Assembly: GCA_016871615.1 (NCBI GenBank)
Contig: VHCX01000015.1
Coordinates: 1 to 61,096 of the forward strand
Direction: 5' to 3'
Origin: Verrucomicrobiota bacterium
GTDB taxonomy: Bacteria > Verrucomicrobiota > Verrucomicrobiia > Limisphaerales > UBA9464
DNA length: 61,096 bases
This document shows, piece after piece, positions 1 through 8,130 of this stretch (the first letter of the stretch is position 1; each line of letters begins with the position of its first letter). The notes below the pieces were generated by a model. That model was not told the origin of the DNA and did no database searches. It saw nothing but the letters and a program-made list of their open reading frames with translations. The position numbers were made by a program, and so were the translations under genes.

Positions 1-257
1 TCGGCGGCGGTCTTCGTTCCGGTCGCCGGACCGCCGCTCAGTCCGTGCAGCACCCGGCGCGGTGCGCTGTAGCGGAAGAGGTCGGTGTAGCTGGCCCAAA
101 AGACCAGGGTGTGCAGGATCCGCTGCGGGCGTTCCCGCGGGAAGGTTAGGGCCAATTGGCCGAGGATGTGATCCTCGTCGAGTTCCCGCGTCGGCGAGGC
201 CTTCAGGCCCCGGATCACCAGATCGAAGACGAGAAAGGGGTCAGTTCTTGATATTGA
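1..257 (-). pseudogene. C-terminal fragment of an ABC-transporter ATPase (AAA-associated C-terminal domain), 5' end broken
   Basis: Reading the minus strand from about 239 down to 1 gives an open frame containing LVIRGLKASPTRELDEDHIL and, further on, RILHTLVFWASYTDLFRY. This pattern (helix, acidic stretch, then TLxxWxxYxxLFxY) resembles the AAA-associated C-terminal domain found after the ATPase domain of nitrate/sulfonate/taurine-type ABC transporters. An in-frame TAA lies at 258-260 and no ATPase motifs (Walker A/B) occur upstream, so the N-terminal part is missing or frame-shifted away. The only in-frame start candidate is a GTG at 218. The break coincides with a GGGGTCAGTTCTTGA string at 237-251, of a kind I associate with mobile-repeat edges. 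The reading runs off the left window edge. It could be a decayed gene or a short stand-alone domain protein. Confidence 0.4.
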
Positions 258-445
258 TTAGTCAAGCGACAAAAGCCTCCCGCTTCCTCGTCGATGTGGA
301 TGGTCTTCATCGTTCCGACCGCGATGTCGTCGATCAGACCCAGAAAGCCGGGACTTGGGCCGTGGTCCGAAAATCGGGGCCCTTTTCAGCTCGGGTTGGA
401 ACCCGGGGTTCCCGCAGCTCGGGTTGATGAGCCGGATGGGGTCAG

Positions 446-478
446 CAAAAAGGCCGTTTCCGGTGGAGGAAACGGCCT
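446..478 (-). terminator. Rho-independent terminator of the initiator tRNA gene
   Basis: Perfect 11-bp inverted repeat AGGCCGTTTCC / GGAAACGGCCT (451-461 and 468-478) with a 6-nt loop. On the minus strand it is followed by a run of five T (447-451 region). It lies 7 bp beyond the encoded CCA end of the tRNA. Confidence 0.85.
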
Positions 479-484
479 GAAAGT

Positions 485-561
<77 letters not shown>

Positions 562-576
562 ATCCCGAGGAGCAAA

Positions 577-605
577 GTGATAGGGGATGACGGGCTCAGC
601 GGCAA
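577..605 (-). promoter_or_regulatory. Sigma70-like promoter of the initiator tRNA gene
   Basis: On the minus strand TTGCCG (600-605) and TATCAC (577-582) are separated by exactly 17 bp, and the -10 box ends 15 bp before the tRNA 5' nucleotide. Consensus matching only. Confidence 0.5.
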
Positions 606-656
606 GGCGGAAGGCGAAGTTTCTTCGCGGTGGCCTTCGAAAGGCCGGCGTCCCGG

Positions 657-1367
657 TCATCGTCCCAATGCTTTGCGTTCGACCTTCTTGATCTCCTTGG
701 CGAGGGCGGGCCCGAGGGTCTTCGGGGGCAGGAAGGACTGGGACCAGGCGGGCGCCGGGGCGCCGGCGGGCAGGGCAGCGACCAGACTCTGGAGGGCTTC
801 GGAGGTGTATCCGCTGCGGGCCGCCAGGCGGGTGCCTTCGCGCAGGGTCTCCAGCGCGAGCGCGTCGGTGCGGGCGCCCGGTTCAGTGGAGCCGCCAAGG
901 CTGGCCCGGACCAACTCGGTGGCCACCAGCGTGGCGGCCAGTTGGTTGAAGGCGGTCAGTTGCTGGTTCCGGTCGTCCGTCACCGGCTTGCGGGCTTTCT
1001 TGGATGGGATCTCGGACGGGTCGGGCAGGGCGGGCACCCCATCCGGAGTCTCGGTGCAGCGACGCAGGTATTCTGCGAGGTAGCCGGGCACCCGGTTGTC
1101 CCGACCGATGGCGGTGGCGAGGCGGCCCCAAAGGTCGAGGGCGGCGTCGCTCACCACCACCTGCTTGCCCATGGTTTCCAAGGCCGGTGTCTTGCCCGTG
1201 ACACTCCGCACGGGCGGTTGCCCAAGGCCCGACCGTTGGGCCGGGGTCAGGCTGTTGCCGAGGCGGGCGGTGATCTTGTCGAGCCATGGACGCCACTCCG
1301 ATTCGGCGCGAAGGGACGACAGTCCCGTCAGGAGCAGCAGGGGCAGGAGGCGGATCATTCGGGTCAT
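657..1367 (-). CDS. Secreted hypothetical protein
   Basis: The 236-residue product is not a family I recognise. I chose the ATG at 1367 because it opens directly into a typical Sec signal peptide (MTRMIRLLPLLLLTGL, then small residues and a charged mature part); the frame stays open to 1493, but the extra 42 residues are proline/arginine rich and look non-coding. The mature part is mostly helical-looking, rich in Ala, Leu, Arg and Lys, with no cysteine pairs or catalytic motif that stand out. It lies about 120 bp downstream of metF on the same strand, so it may share that transcript. Periplasmic or exported location is inferred from the signal peptide only. Confidence 0.65.
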   Translation of the reverse strand: MTRMIRLLPLLLLTGLSSLRAESEWRPWLDKITARLGNSLTPAQRSGLGQPPVRSVTGKTPALETMGKQVVVSDAALDLWGRLATAIGRDNRVPGYLAEYLRRCTETPDGVPALPDPSEIPSKKARKPVTDDRNQQLTAFNQLAATLVATELVRASLGGSTEPGARTDALALETLREGTRLAARSGYTSEALQSLVAALPAGAPAPAWSQSFLPPKTLGPALAKEIKKVERKALGR

Positions 1368-1489
1368 GGTCGGGAACGGGGACATGGGCAGGGACAAGGG
1401 GGGCGAGAACACGATGGGGAGCAGGGCGAGGCAGCGTGAGCGCACCGGGGATCCGGTGGGTCGGGGGGAGCGCCGGTGGGTCGGGGCCG

Positions 1490-2383
1490 TCACGCGTGCC
1501 CGAGGTTCTCTAGGATTTGCACCGTGGAGTGGGCCTTGTTCAGCGTGTAGAAATGCACGCCCGGGGCCCCACCGCGGATCAGTTCCTGGATCTGGCGGGT
1601 GCAGTAGTCGATGCCGAAGGCGGTGACGGCCGCATCGTCATCCCCCAGCGCGTCGAGACGGGAAACGAAGGACGCCGGGAGGCTGGCCCCGCACATCGCC
1701 GTGAACTTCTTGGTCTGGTTGCGCGAGAGCACCGGCAGGAGCCCGGGGATGAGCGGGACGTCCACGCCAAGCGTCTTGGAGAGGTGGTCGCGCATGGTGA
1801 AGTAGTCGTCGTTGTTGAAGAACAACTGGGTCACCACGAAGTGGGCTCCCTGCCAGATCTTGTCGGCCAGGTGTCGCCAGTCCTGAAGTTTTCCGCCGGT
1901 CTGGGCGATGTGGCCCTCGGGGAATCCCGCCGTGCCGATCGACACCCCACCGAGGTCGCGGAGGTAGGCCACCAGCTCCGCGGAGTAATGGAAACCGCCC
2001 TCGGTCGCCACCCACTCGCCGGTCCCACCGGGAGGATCCCCCCGCAGGGCGAGGATGTTCTTCACGCCACGCGCCTTGGCCTCCTGGACCACCGAGCCCA
2101 GCTCGGCCTTGGAGGCGTTCACGCAGGTCAGGTGCATCATCGTCGTCAGGTCGAAGTCGCGCTGGAGGCGTTCGACAATGCCCAGGGTCTTCTCGCGCGT
2201 GGAACCACCCGCACCATAGGTCACAGAGCAGTAATCCGGCCGGGCCGCCAGCAGGGCGGGCAGGGTCTTTTCGAACAGGGCCCGCTCGCCGTCCTCGGTC
2301 TTGGGCGGAAAAAACTCGATCGAGTACGAGGGGCGACCCCGTTCCGTGTTCTCACGATGGATCTCGTGGATGTGCCGGATCAT
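1490..2383 (-). CDS. metF: Methylenetetrahydrofolate reductase
   Basis: MetF reduces 5,10-methylene-THF to 5-methyl-THF with FAD, supplying the methyl group for methionine synthesis. The 297-residue length matches the bacterial enzyme. Visible family marks are the N-terminal SIEFFPPKT strand with the conserved glutamate, SVTYGAGGSTREKT, HLTCVNAS, and ILALRGDPP of the FAD/folate barrel, followed by HFVVTQLFFN and PLIPGLLPV. The start ATG at 2383 gives the normal N-terminus. It fits with the other one-carbon genes nearby (gcvT, purU and a MetE-like methyltransferase), although it is not in an operon with them. The downstream neighbour on the same strand is a secreted hypothetical gene. Confidence 0.96.
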   Translation of the reverse strand: MIRHIHEIHRENTERGRPSYSIEFFPPKTEDGERALFEKTLPALLAARPDYCSVTYGAGGSTREKTLGIVERLQRDFDLTTMMHLTCVNASKAELGSVVQEAKARGVKNILALRGDPPGGTGEWVATEGGFHYSAELVAYLRDLGGVSIGTAGFPEGHIAQTGGKLQDWRHLADKIWQGAHFVVTQLFFNNDDYFTMRDHLSKTLGVDVPLIPGLLPVLSRNQTKKFTAMCGASLPASFVSRLDALGDDDAAVTAFGIDYCTRQIQELIRGGAPGVHFYTLNKAHSTVQILENLGHA

Positions 2384-2530
2384 GCACAGGTGAGTGTGGG
2401 AGGTTTTGCCGGGGAATCAAGAATCAAATCATTCAATCCTGATGGGATGATATGTTGAGTGCCAGCAAACTCCCGCGCCGGCAATCCCTTGGGGACGATT
2501 TCAGTCGTCCGCGTTTCCAAGCCCAACTGG

Positions 2531-2688
2531 GTGACAGGTTCATGGTCAGGGGGGCTGGTTTGGCCCTGCGGCGACCGACTGGGCGACCGTTCCCGCGCTC
2601 GGAGCGGATGCCGACATCGACAGGGTGACAGGTTCAATGTGTGGAATCCGGGTGGGTTGGGCGGGGCATCGACAAAATGACAGGTTCA
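2531..2688. repeat. Three copies of TGACAGGTTCA in a 370-bp gene-free stretch
   Basis: The divergent gap 2384-2753 between metF and the Gfo/Idh gene contains no convincing ORF. Within it TGACAGGTTCA occurs at 2532-2542, 2626-2636 and 2678-2688, all in the same orientation; the last two share a longer match, CATCGACA-(3 variable)-TGACAGGTTCA. Spacing (94 and 52 bp) is irregular, so this is not a tandem array. It may be decayed ends of a small mobile repeat. Confidence 0.5.
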
Positions 2689-2753
2689 CAGTTTGGGGGT
2701 AGGCGGGGCAGCCGGGGCTTGAGTCGGCGGGCCCGAAGGTCTAGCACAGGGGC

Positions 2754-4106
2754 ATGACACGCCGTTCGTTCCTCCAGGCTGGGGCCGCCTTGTCGGCCGC
2801 GACCTTCGTTCCGACGACTTTCGCCCAGGAAAAATCCCTTCGAGTGGGCCTGATCGGCACGGGATGGTACGGCAAGTGCGACCTCCTTCGCCTGATCCAG
2901 GTGGCCCCGGTGGACGTGGTGTCGCTCTGCGACGTGGATCGCCGGATGCTCGCCGATGCCGCAACGCTGGTGGCCCAGCGCCAGAAGTCGGGCAAGCAGC
3001 CCCGGATGTACTCCGACTACCGGAAGATGCTCGCCGAGAAGGACCTGGACGTGGTGCTCATCGGCACCCCGGACCACTGGCACGCGCTGCCCATGATCGA
3101 GGCCTGCAAGGCGGGTGCCGACATCTACGTTCAGAAGCCCACGGGCGTGGACATCGTGGAGAGCCAGGCGATGCTGGCGGCGGCCCGCAAGTACGGCCGG
3201 ACGGTGCAGGTGGGCACCCAGCGCCGCAGCACGCCGCACCTGGTCGAGGCCCGCGACCAGATCCTGCGCGAGGGCAAGCTGGGCACCATTGGCACGGTGG
3301 AGATCTGCTGCTACTGGCACATGCGCGCCCGCGACACGCTGGCCAGCGCGCCCGACACCGCGCCGCCGGAGTGGCTCGACTACGAGATGTGGACCGGCCC
3401 GGCGCCCATGCGGCCGTACAACAAGATGGTGCACCCGCGGGGGTGGCGGGCGTTCATGGAGTATGGCAACGGCATCGTGGGCGACATGTGCATCCACATG
3501 CTCGACACGGTCCGCTGGATGATGGACCTCGGTTGGCCGGTCTCGGTCAGCTCCAACGGCGGGATCCTGGTGGACACGGCCAGCCGGGCGAACATCACCG
3601 ACACCCAGGCGGCGACCTTCGATTTCGGCAACCTGCAGGTGCGCTGGACCCACCGGACCTGGGGCGAGGGCGGCGATCCGAAATACCCCTGGAGCGCGAC
3701 GTTCTACGGCGACAAGGGCACCCTCAAGGCGAGCGTGTTCGGCTACGACTTCACCCCCCAGGGCAACGGGAACCCCATCCACAAGGACGTGGGCATGGAA
3801 CTCGACAAGTACCCGGAGGACCAGACGGAGAAGGATCTGGAGAAGCACTGCGCCCCGGCCATCCGGGCCCACATGCGCAATTTGCTGGATTGCCGCCGCA
3901 GCGGGGCCAAGCCGGTGGCGGACATCGAGCAGGGTCACATTTCCACGGCTTCGTGCATCCTGGCCAACCTCTCCCACAAGCTCGGGGGGCGGACCCTGCG
4001 CTGGGATCCGGCCTCGCACACCGTGATCGGCGACGCCGAGGCCAATGCGCTGCTGGCCCGGCCCTACCGCAGCCCCTGGGTGCACCCGACGGCGGCCGGG
4101 GTGTGA
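2754..4106 (+). CDS. Tat-exported Gfo/Idh/MocA family oxidoreductase
   Basis: The 450-residue product has a twin-arginine leader ([19 protein letters not shown]) followed by a Rossmann fold with VGLIGTGWYGK, then the EKP-like segment DIYVQKPTGVD, where the usual lysine-proline of this family is kept. The C-terminal half is the alpha/beta substrate domain. Family members use NAD(P) to oxidise or epimerise sugars and inositols; exported members with Tat leaders are common in Verrucomicrobia and Planctomycetes. The substrate cannot be told from sequence. The gene stands alone, preceded by the repeat-containing gap and followed 245 bp later by a desaturase. Start ATG at 2754 is fixed by the Tat motif. 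Confidence 0.9.
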   Translation: MTRRSFLQAGAALSAATFVPTTFAQEKSLRVGLIGTGWYGKCDLLRLIQVAPVDVVSLCDVDRRMLADAATLVAQRQKSGKQPRMYSDYRKMLAEKDLDVVLIGTPDHWHALPMIEACKAGADIYVQKPTGVDIVESQAMLAAARKYGRTVQVGTQRRSTPHLVEARDQILREGKLGTIGTVEICCYWHMRARDTLASAPDTAPPEWLDYEMWTGPAPMRPYNKMVHPRGWRAFMEYGNGIVGDMCIHMLDTVRWMMDLGWPVSVSSNGGILVDTASRANITDTQAATFDFGNLQVRWTHRTWGEGGDPKYPWSATFYGDKGTLKASVFGYDFTPQGNGNPIHKDVGMELDKYPEDQTEKDLEKHCAPAIRAHMRNLLDCRRSGAKPVADIEQGHISTASCILANLSHKLGGRTLRWDPASHTVIGDAEANALLARPYRSPWVHPTAAGV

Positions 4107-4351
4107 AAGTGTCTCACCGGGAGGGGGGACAGGCATGGGTCCGGGGCGGATCGGCCCGGCTGCGGAGGCCGCGCGGCGCCTTCCGGTTCACGACGGCGGG
4201 ATTGGCCGACCCGGAAGGTGAAACCCCGTGGGGCCTCCGGGCGGTCCTTGGAGGCAGGGGGCGCCACCGCCTCCCGCCAGACCGGCTTGAGGAGCGAACT
4301 TTTTGATGAAAAATCTCGTTTTCGACCTCCTGCGCCCGCAACCTGCCCCGA

Positions 4352-5236
4352 GTGAGCCGTCCGAATGATTCAACGTCCCCGGGTGCGGGCGTACGTCGCA
4401 CCCAGATCTTCACGCTCGTGGCCGTGCTGGTCCCATGGATCGGTTTCATGGTGGCCGCCAGTCTTGCCTGGAACCGCATCCTCCGCCCGGTGGATGTCAT
4501 TCTCTTCGTGGTCATGTACCTGATCGCGGGCTTCGGGGTGACCGGTGGCTACCACCGCCTCTTCACCCACCGGAGCTTCACCTGCCCGGGCTTCATCCGA
4601 GCCCTGTTCGGCATCGCCGGATCCATGGCGGTGCAGGGGCCGCTGTTCTTCTGGGTGGCCACCCACCGCCGGCACCATCAGCACAGCGACGTCGCCGGCG
4701 ACCCGCACTCCCCGCACGAGCACGGCGATGGCATGAAGGGCCTGATGCTCGGGTTTTGGCACGCCCACATGGGCTGGATGTTCCGCGGCGCCGACGCCAT
4801 GACCGTCCGCAGCCTTCCTGACCTCTCCAAGGATCCCGTGGCACGCGTGGTGCATCGCGGGTTCGTCTGGTGGGCGGTCGGCGGTTTGGTGCTGCCCGGC
4901 ATCCTGGGCGGCCTCATCACCCAGTCGTGGATGGGGGCCTTGACCGGCTTCCTTTGGGGCGGCTTGGCGCGTGTGTTCATGGGCCACCATGCGACCTGGA
5001 GCGTCAACTCGATCTGCCACCTGTGGGGCACGCGGCCGTTCAAGACCCGCGACGAGAGCCGCAACAATGCGGCGGTGGCCGTGGTGTCCCTGGGCGAGGG
5101 TTGGCACAACAACCACCACGCCCATCCGCAGTCGGCCCGGCATGGCCTGCGCTGGTATCAGTTCGACCTGACCTGGATCCTCATCCGGACGCTGAACCTC
5201 TTCGGTCTGGCGTCGAACCTCCAGTTTGCCCACTGA
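4352..5236 (+). CDS. Acyl-CoA/lipid delta-9-type fatty acid desaturase
   Basis: Membrane di-iron desaturase that would introduce a cis double bond into fatty acyl chains. All three histidine boxes are present: HRLFTH (residues 68-73), HRRHH (105-109) and HNNHH near residue 253. Hydrophobic segments around residues 18-40 and 46-66 and two more near the middle fit the four-helix membrane topology, and the 294-residue length is usual for bacterial delta-9 desaturases. The start is a GTG at 4352; no in-frame ATG precedes the first membrane segment. A strong terminator follows 25 bp after the stop, so it is probably monocistronic. No electron-transfer partner is adjacent. Confidence 0.93.
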   Translation: MSRPNDSTSPGAGVRRTQIFTLVAVLVPWIGFMVAASLAWNRILRPVDVILFVVMYLIAGFGVTGGYHRLFTHRSFTCPGFIRALFGIAGSMAVQGPLFFWVATHRRHHQHSDVAGDPHSPHEHGDGMKGLMLGFWHAHMGWMFRGADAMTVRSLPDLSKDPVARVVHRGFVWWAVGGLVLPGILGGLITQSWMGALTGFLWGGLARVFMGHHATWSVNSICHLWGTRPFKTRDESRNNAAVAVVSLGEGWHNNHHAHPQSARHGLRWYQFDLTWILIRTLNLFGLASNLQFAH

Positions 5237-5261
5237 GGGCGCCGGTCTTCGATTTCTCCCA

Positions 5262-5295
5262 AACGCCGGGGCTTTGAGGGCTCCCGGCGTTTTTT
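5262..5295 (+). terminator. Rho-independent terminator after the desaturase gene
   Basis: Inverted repeat AACGCCGGG (5262-5270) / CCCGGCGTT (5283-5291) followed by a T run to 5295. Confidence 0.88.
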
Positions 5296-5391
5296 GTGTG
5301 TGCGCCCGGCAGGGGGCGCTCTCCGACCAGGCAATGGCCTTCAAGAATGGAGGCTAATCTGCCGTGAAACCGCCCCGGCCCAGCGCTGTCG

Positions 5392-6525
5392 TCAAATCCT
5401 GCGGTAGAAGGGCTTCTTGACCACCTCGGCGGCGAAGCGCCGGCCCCGGATCTCGATGTGCAGGGGAGTTCCGGGGGCGGCAAGGGCGGGTGGCACATAG
5501 GCCATCCCGATGCCGGCATTCAGAGTGGGGCTCTGGGTGCCGCTGACGACGGTGCCGACGGGGGCCTCTGCCGAGATCACCGGGTAGCCCGGGCGGGGTG
5601 GGGCCGACTTCTCCGTCATCCGGAAGGCGACGCACTTCTTGGATGGACCGAGTTCCTTCTGCTGCAGCAGGGCCGTGCGCCCGATGAAGTCGCCCTTGTC
5701 CCAGGCGACAAAGACCCCCAGGCCGGCCTCGATGGGGGAGGTTTGCTCGTCGAGTTCGTGCCCATAGAGGGGATAGCAGACCTCGGTGCGCAAGGTATCA
5801 CGGGCGCCAAGCCCGCAGGGGCGGATGCCCACGGCCGCGCCGGCGGCGAGGGTGTCGTTCCAAAGGGGTTCGAGGAGGGCGTTGGATGCCACGATCTCGA
5901 AGCCGTCTTCGCCGGTGTAGCCGGTGCGGGCGACCCAGACCGGCTGGCCGGCCCGATCCCAGCGGCCGATCTGGTTCTTCTGGAGCGCCGAGGCGAGCAC
6001 GCCGGTCGCGCCCTCAAGCGCAGGGCCAGGGAAGAGGGTGTCGATGAACTCGACGGCCCGGGGACCCTGGAGGGCCAGGGCTCCAGTCGTTTCCGAGACA
6101 TGATCCATGCGGACGTCCGCGCGCCCGGGGAAGGCCCTCCAGCGGGTCTCCAGCCAGGCCACGTCGGCGTCGATCCGGCCCGCGTTGATCACCAGCAGGA
6201 AGCGCTCGGCGCCCACCCGGTAGGCGTAGAGGTCGTCGATCGTCCCGCCGCTTTCCAGGCACAGGTGGGTGTACTGCCCGAGGCCGATGGCAAGCTTGCG
6301 CAGGTCGTTGGTGAGCAGGCCGTTGAGGAATTCCAGCGCGCGGGGACCCTCAAACCACACCTCGCCCATGTGGCTGATGTCGAAGAGGCCGGCCGCCTGG
6401 CGTACGGCGTGGTGTTCCAGGGCGATGGAGGTGTATTGGACCGGCATCTCCCAGCCGCCGAACTCGATGAGCTTGCCGCCGAGTTGCTGATGCGCTGCGA
6501 AGAGGGGGGTGCGTTTCAGGGACAT
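5392..6525 (-). CDS. gcvT: Glycine cleavage system aminomethyltransferase (T protein)
   Basis: GcvT releases ammonia from the aminomethyl group on lipoyl-GcvH and transfers the one-carbon unit to THF, giving 5,10-methylene-THF. The 377-residue product shows the T-protein N-terminus (RTPLFAAHQQLGGKLIEFGGWEMPVQY), the folate-binding region around GLFDISHMGEV, GPRALEFLNGLLTNDL, and YTGEDGFEI. The C-terminal barrel includes RPCGLGARDTLRTEVCYPLYG, containing the residues that separate true GcvT from YgfZ-like paralogs. gcvH and gcvP are not next to it. Start ATG at 6525. A 144-bp gap separates it from the DUF1501 gene upstream on the same strand. Confidence 0.95.
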   Translation of the reverse strand: MSLKRTPLFAAHQQLGGKLIEFGGWEMPVQYTSIALEHHAVRQAAGLFDISHMGEVWFEGPRALEFLNGLLTNDLRKLAIGLGQYTHLCLESGGTIDDLYAYRVGAERFLLVINAGRIDADVAWLETRWRAFPGRADVRMDHVSETTGALALQGPRAVEFIDTLFPGPALEGATGVLASALQKNQIGRWDRAGQPVWVARTGYTGEDGFEIVASNALLEPLWNDTLAAGAAVGIRPCGLGARDTLRTEVCYPLYGHELDEQTSPIEAGLGVFVAWDKGDFIGRTALLQQKELGPSKKCVAFRMTEKSAPPRPGYPVISAEAPVGTVVSGTQSPTLNAGIGMAYVPPALAAPGTPLHIEIRGRRFAAEVVKKPFYRRI

Positions 6526-6669
6526 GGAATCGGTGGGACGTCAGGACCCGGGCGAGGCGGGGCGTGGCTTCCAGGCCGTTCCCCGCCAAAGTCCGGCCAA
6601 AGATGATCCCGAATCGCTGCGAATCCAATGCCGGTGTTGATCCCGCCAAGGATCCGGTGGGGTTCCCGC

Positions 6670-8130
6670 TCAGGCGACGACCGACCGCACCACATCGCCC
6701 GCCACGTCGGTGAGCCGGAAGTTGCGCCCGTTGGTGAAGAAGGTGAGCCGCTCATGGTCCAGCCCCATGAGGTGCAGGATGGTCGCGTGCAGGTCGTTGA
6801 CGCTGACCTTGTCCACCGCCGCCTTGTGGCCGAAGGGATCGGTCTGCCCGTGATGGACCCCGCCGCGCGCCCCGCCGCCGGCCAGCCAGTAGGTGAAGGC
6901 GTGGGGGTTGTGGTCGCGGCCGGGGTTGCCGCCTTTCTGCGAGACGGGCAGGCGGCCGAACTCGCCGCCCCAGATCACCAGGGTCTCGTCGAGCAGGCCC
7001 CGCTGCTCGAGGTCGGCCAGCAGCCCGGCGATCGGCTGGTCGGTCTCGCGGGCAAACCCCCGGTGGTTGCCCACGAGGTCCTCGTGGCCGTCCCAGCTGC
7101 GCTGGTTGTCCATGCCGCCGGAGTAGATCTGAACGAAGCGCACGCCACGTTCGACCATGCGACGGGCCATGAGGCACTGCGCGGCGAAGTGCTTGCAGTG
7201 CGCCTGGTCCAACCCGTACAGGCGCTGCAGATGCGCGGGCTCGCTCTGGATGTCGAAGGCCTCGGGCGCGGCGGTCTGCATGCGGTAGGCCAGCTCGAAG
7301 CTCTCGATGCGCGCGCCCAGCTCCCCCCCGGACCCGGCCTGCGCCAGGTGGTGCTGGTTGAGCGAGCGCATGAGGTCGAGCTGCGCGCGCTGGGCCTCGG
7401 CGTCCATGCCGGCCGGCCGGTGCAGGTTGTCGATCGGGTCGCCCTTGGGACGCAGCCACGTGCCCTGGTACACGCTCGGGAGGAATCCGGCGCCCCAGTT
7501 GCTGGCATGGCCCTTGGGCAATCCGCGGTCGAGCGGGTCGCTCATCACCACGAAGGAGGGGAGGTCGCGGCTCTGGCTGCCCAGGCCGTAGGTCATCCAC
7601 GAGCCGACGCACGGGAACCCCATGCGCGTCGAGCCCGTGTTGATCATGAAGAGGGCCGGGCTGTGGTTGTTGGACTCGGTGTGGCAGGAATGCAGGAAGG
7701 CCATCTTGTCCACATGGCGGGAAAGGTGCGGGAAGAGGTCGCTGACCCAGGTGCCGCTCTGGCCGTGCTGCGCCCAGGCGAAGGGCGATTTCATGAGGGG
7801 CCCCACCGACTCGGTGAAGAAGCCGGTCTTCTTGTCGAAGCCGGGCAGCTCCTGGCCGTGCTGCCGGATGAGCTCCGGCTTGTAGTCCCAGGTGTCCACC
7901 TGGCTCGGGCCGCCATTCATGAAGAGCCAGATCACCGACTTGGCGCGGGTGCGGAGCTGGGGAGGGCGCGGCGCCAGCGGGTCGGCCGAGGGCCCGGCCA
8001 GCGCCCGTGGGATCAGGAGCCGGTCCTGGTCGAGCAGGCCGGCCAGGGCGAGCAGGCCGGCGCCATGGCCGGCGCGGCGGAACAGGTCGCGGCGCGAGAG
8101 GAGTCCGGGCAGGGCGGGGTGCGGGTTCAT
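6670..8130 (-). CDS. Tat-exported DUF1501 protein
   Basis: The 486-residue protein begins with a twin-arginine leader (SRRDLFRRAGHGAGLLALAG) and belongs to the DUF1501 family, which has an alkaline-phosphatase/sulfatase-like fold of unknown activity. Visible marks include SVIWLFMNGGPSQVDTWDYKP near residue 65, MAFLHSCHTESNNHSPA, DNQRSWDGHEDLVGNH, and LVIWGGEFGRLP with GRDHNP further on, a likely metal-site cluster. Its start overlaps the sulfatase stop by 4 bp (ATGA), so the two are translationally coupled. DUF1501 proteins almost always accompany PSCyt/DUF1549/DUF1553 proteins, as here. Location is inferred to be periplasmic. Confidence 0.93.
   Translation of the reverse strand: MNPHPALPGLLSRRDLFRRAGHGAGLLALAGLLDQDRLLIPRALAGPSADPLAPRPPQLRTRAKSVIWLFMNGGPSQVDTWDYKPELIRQHGQELPGFDKKTGFFTESVGPLMKSPFAWAQHGQSGTWVSDLFPHLSRHVDKMAFLHSCHTESNNHSPALFMINTGSTRMGFPCVGSWMTYGLGSQSRDLPSFVVMSDPLDRGLPKGHASNWGAGFLPSVYQGTWLRPKGDPIDNLHRPAGMDAEAQRAQLDLMRSLNQHHLAQAGSGGELGARIESFELAYRMQTAAPEAFDIQSEPAHLQRLYGLDQAHCKHFAAQCLMARRMVERGVRFVQIYSGGMDNQRSWDGHEDLVGNHRGFARETDQPIAGLLADLEQRGLLDETLVIWGGEFGRLPVSQKGGNPGRDHNPHAFTYWLAGGGARGGVHHGQTDPFGHKAAVDKVSVNDLHATILHLMGLDHERLTFFTNGRNFRLTDVAGDVVRSVVA

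Noticed and set aside
2634-4136. Long open frame on the minus strand across the Gfo/Idh gene (500 codons)
   Set aside because: It lies antisense to a clear oxidoreductase; composition is His/Arg/Gly/Val-rich, as expected from the reverse frame of a GC-rich gene, and no domain is recognisable.
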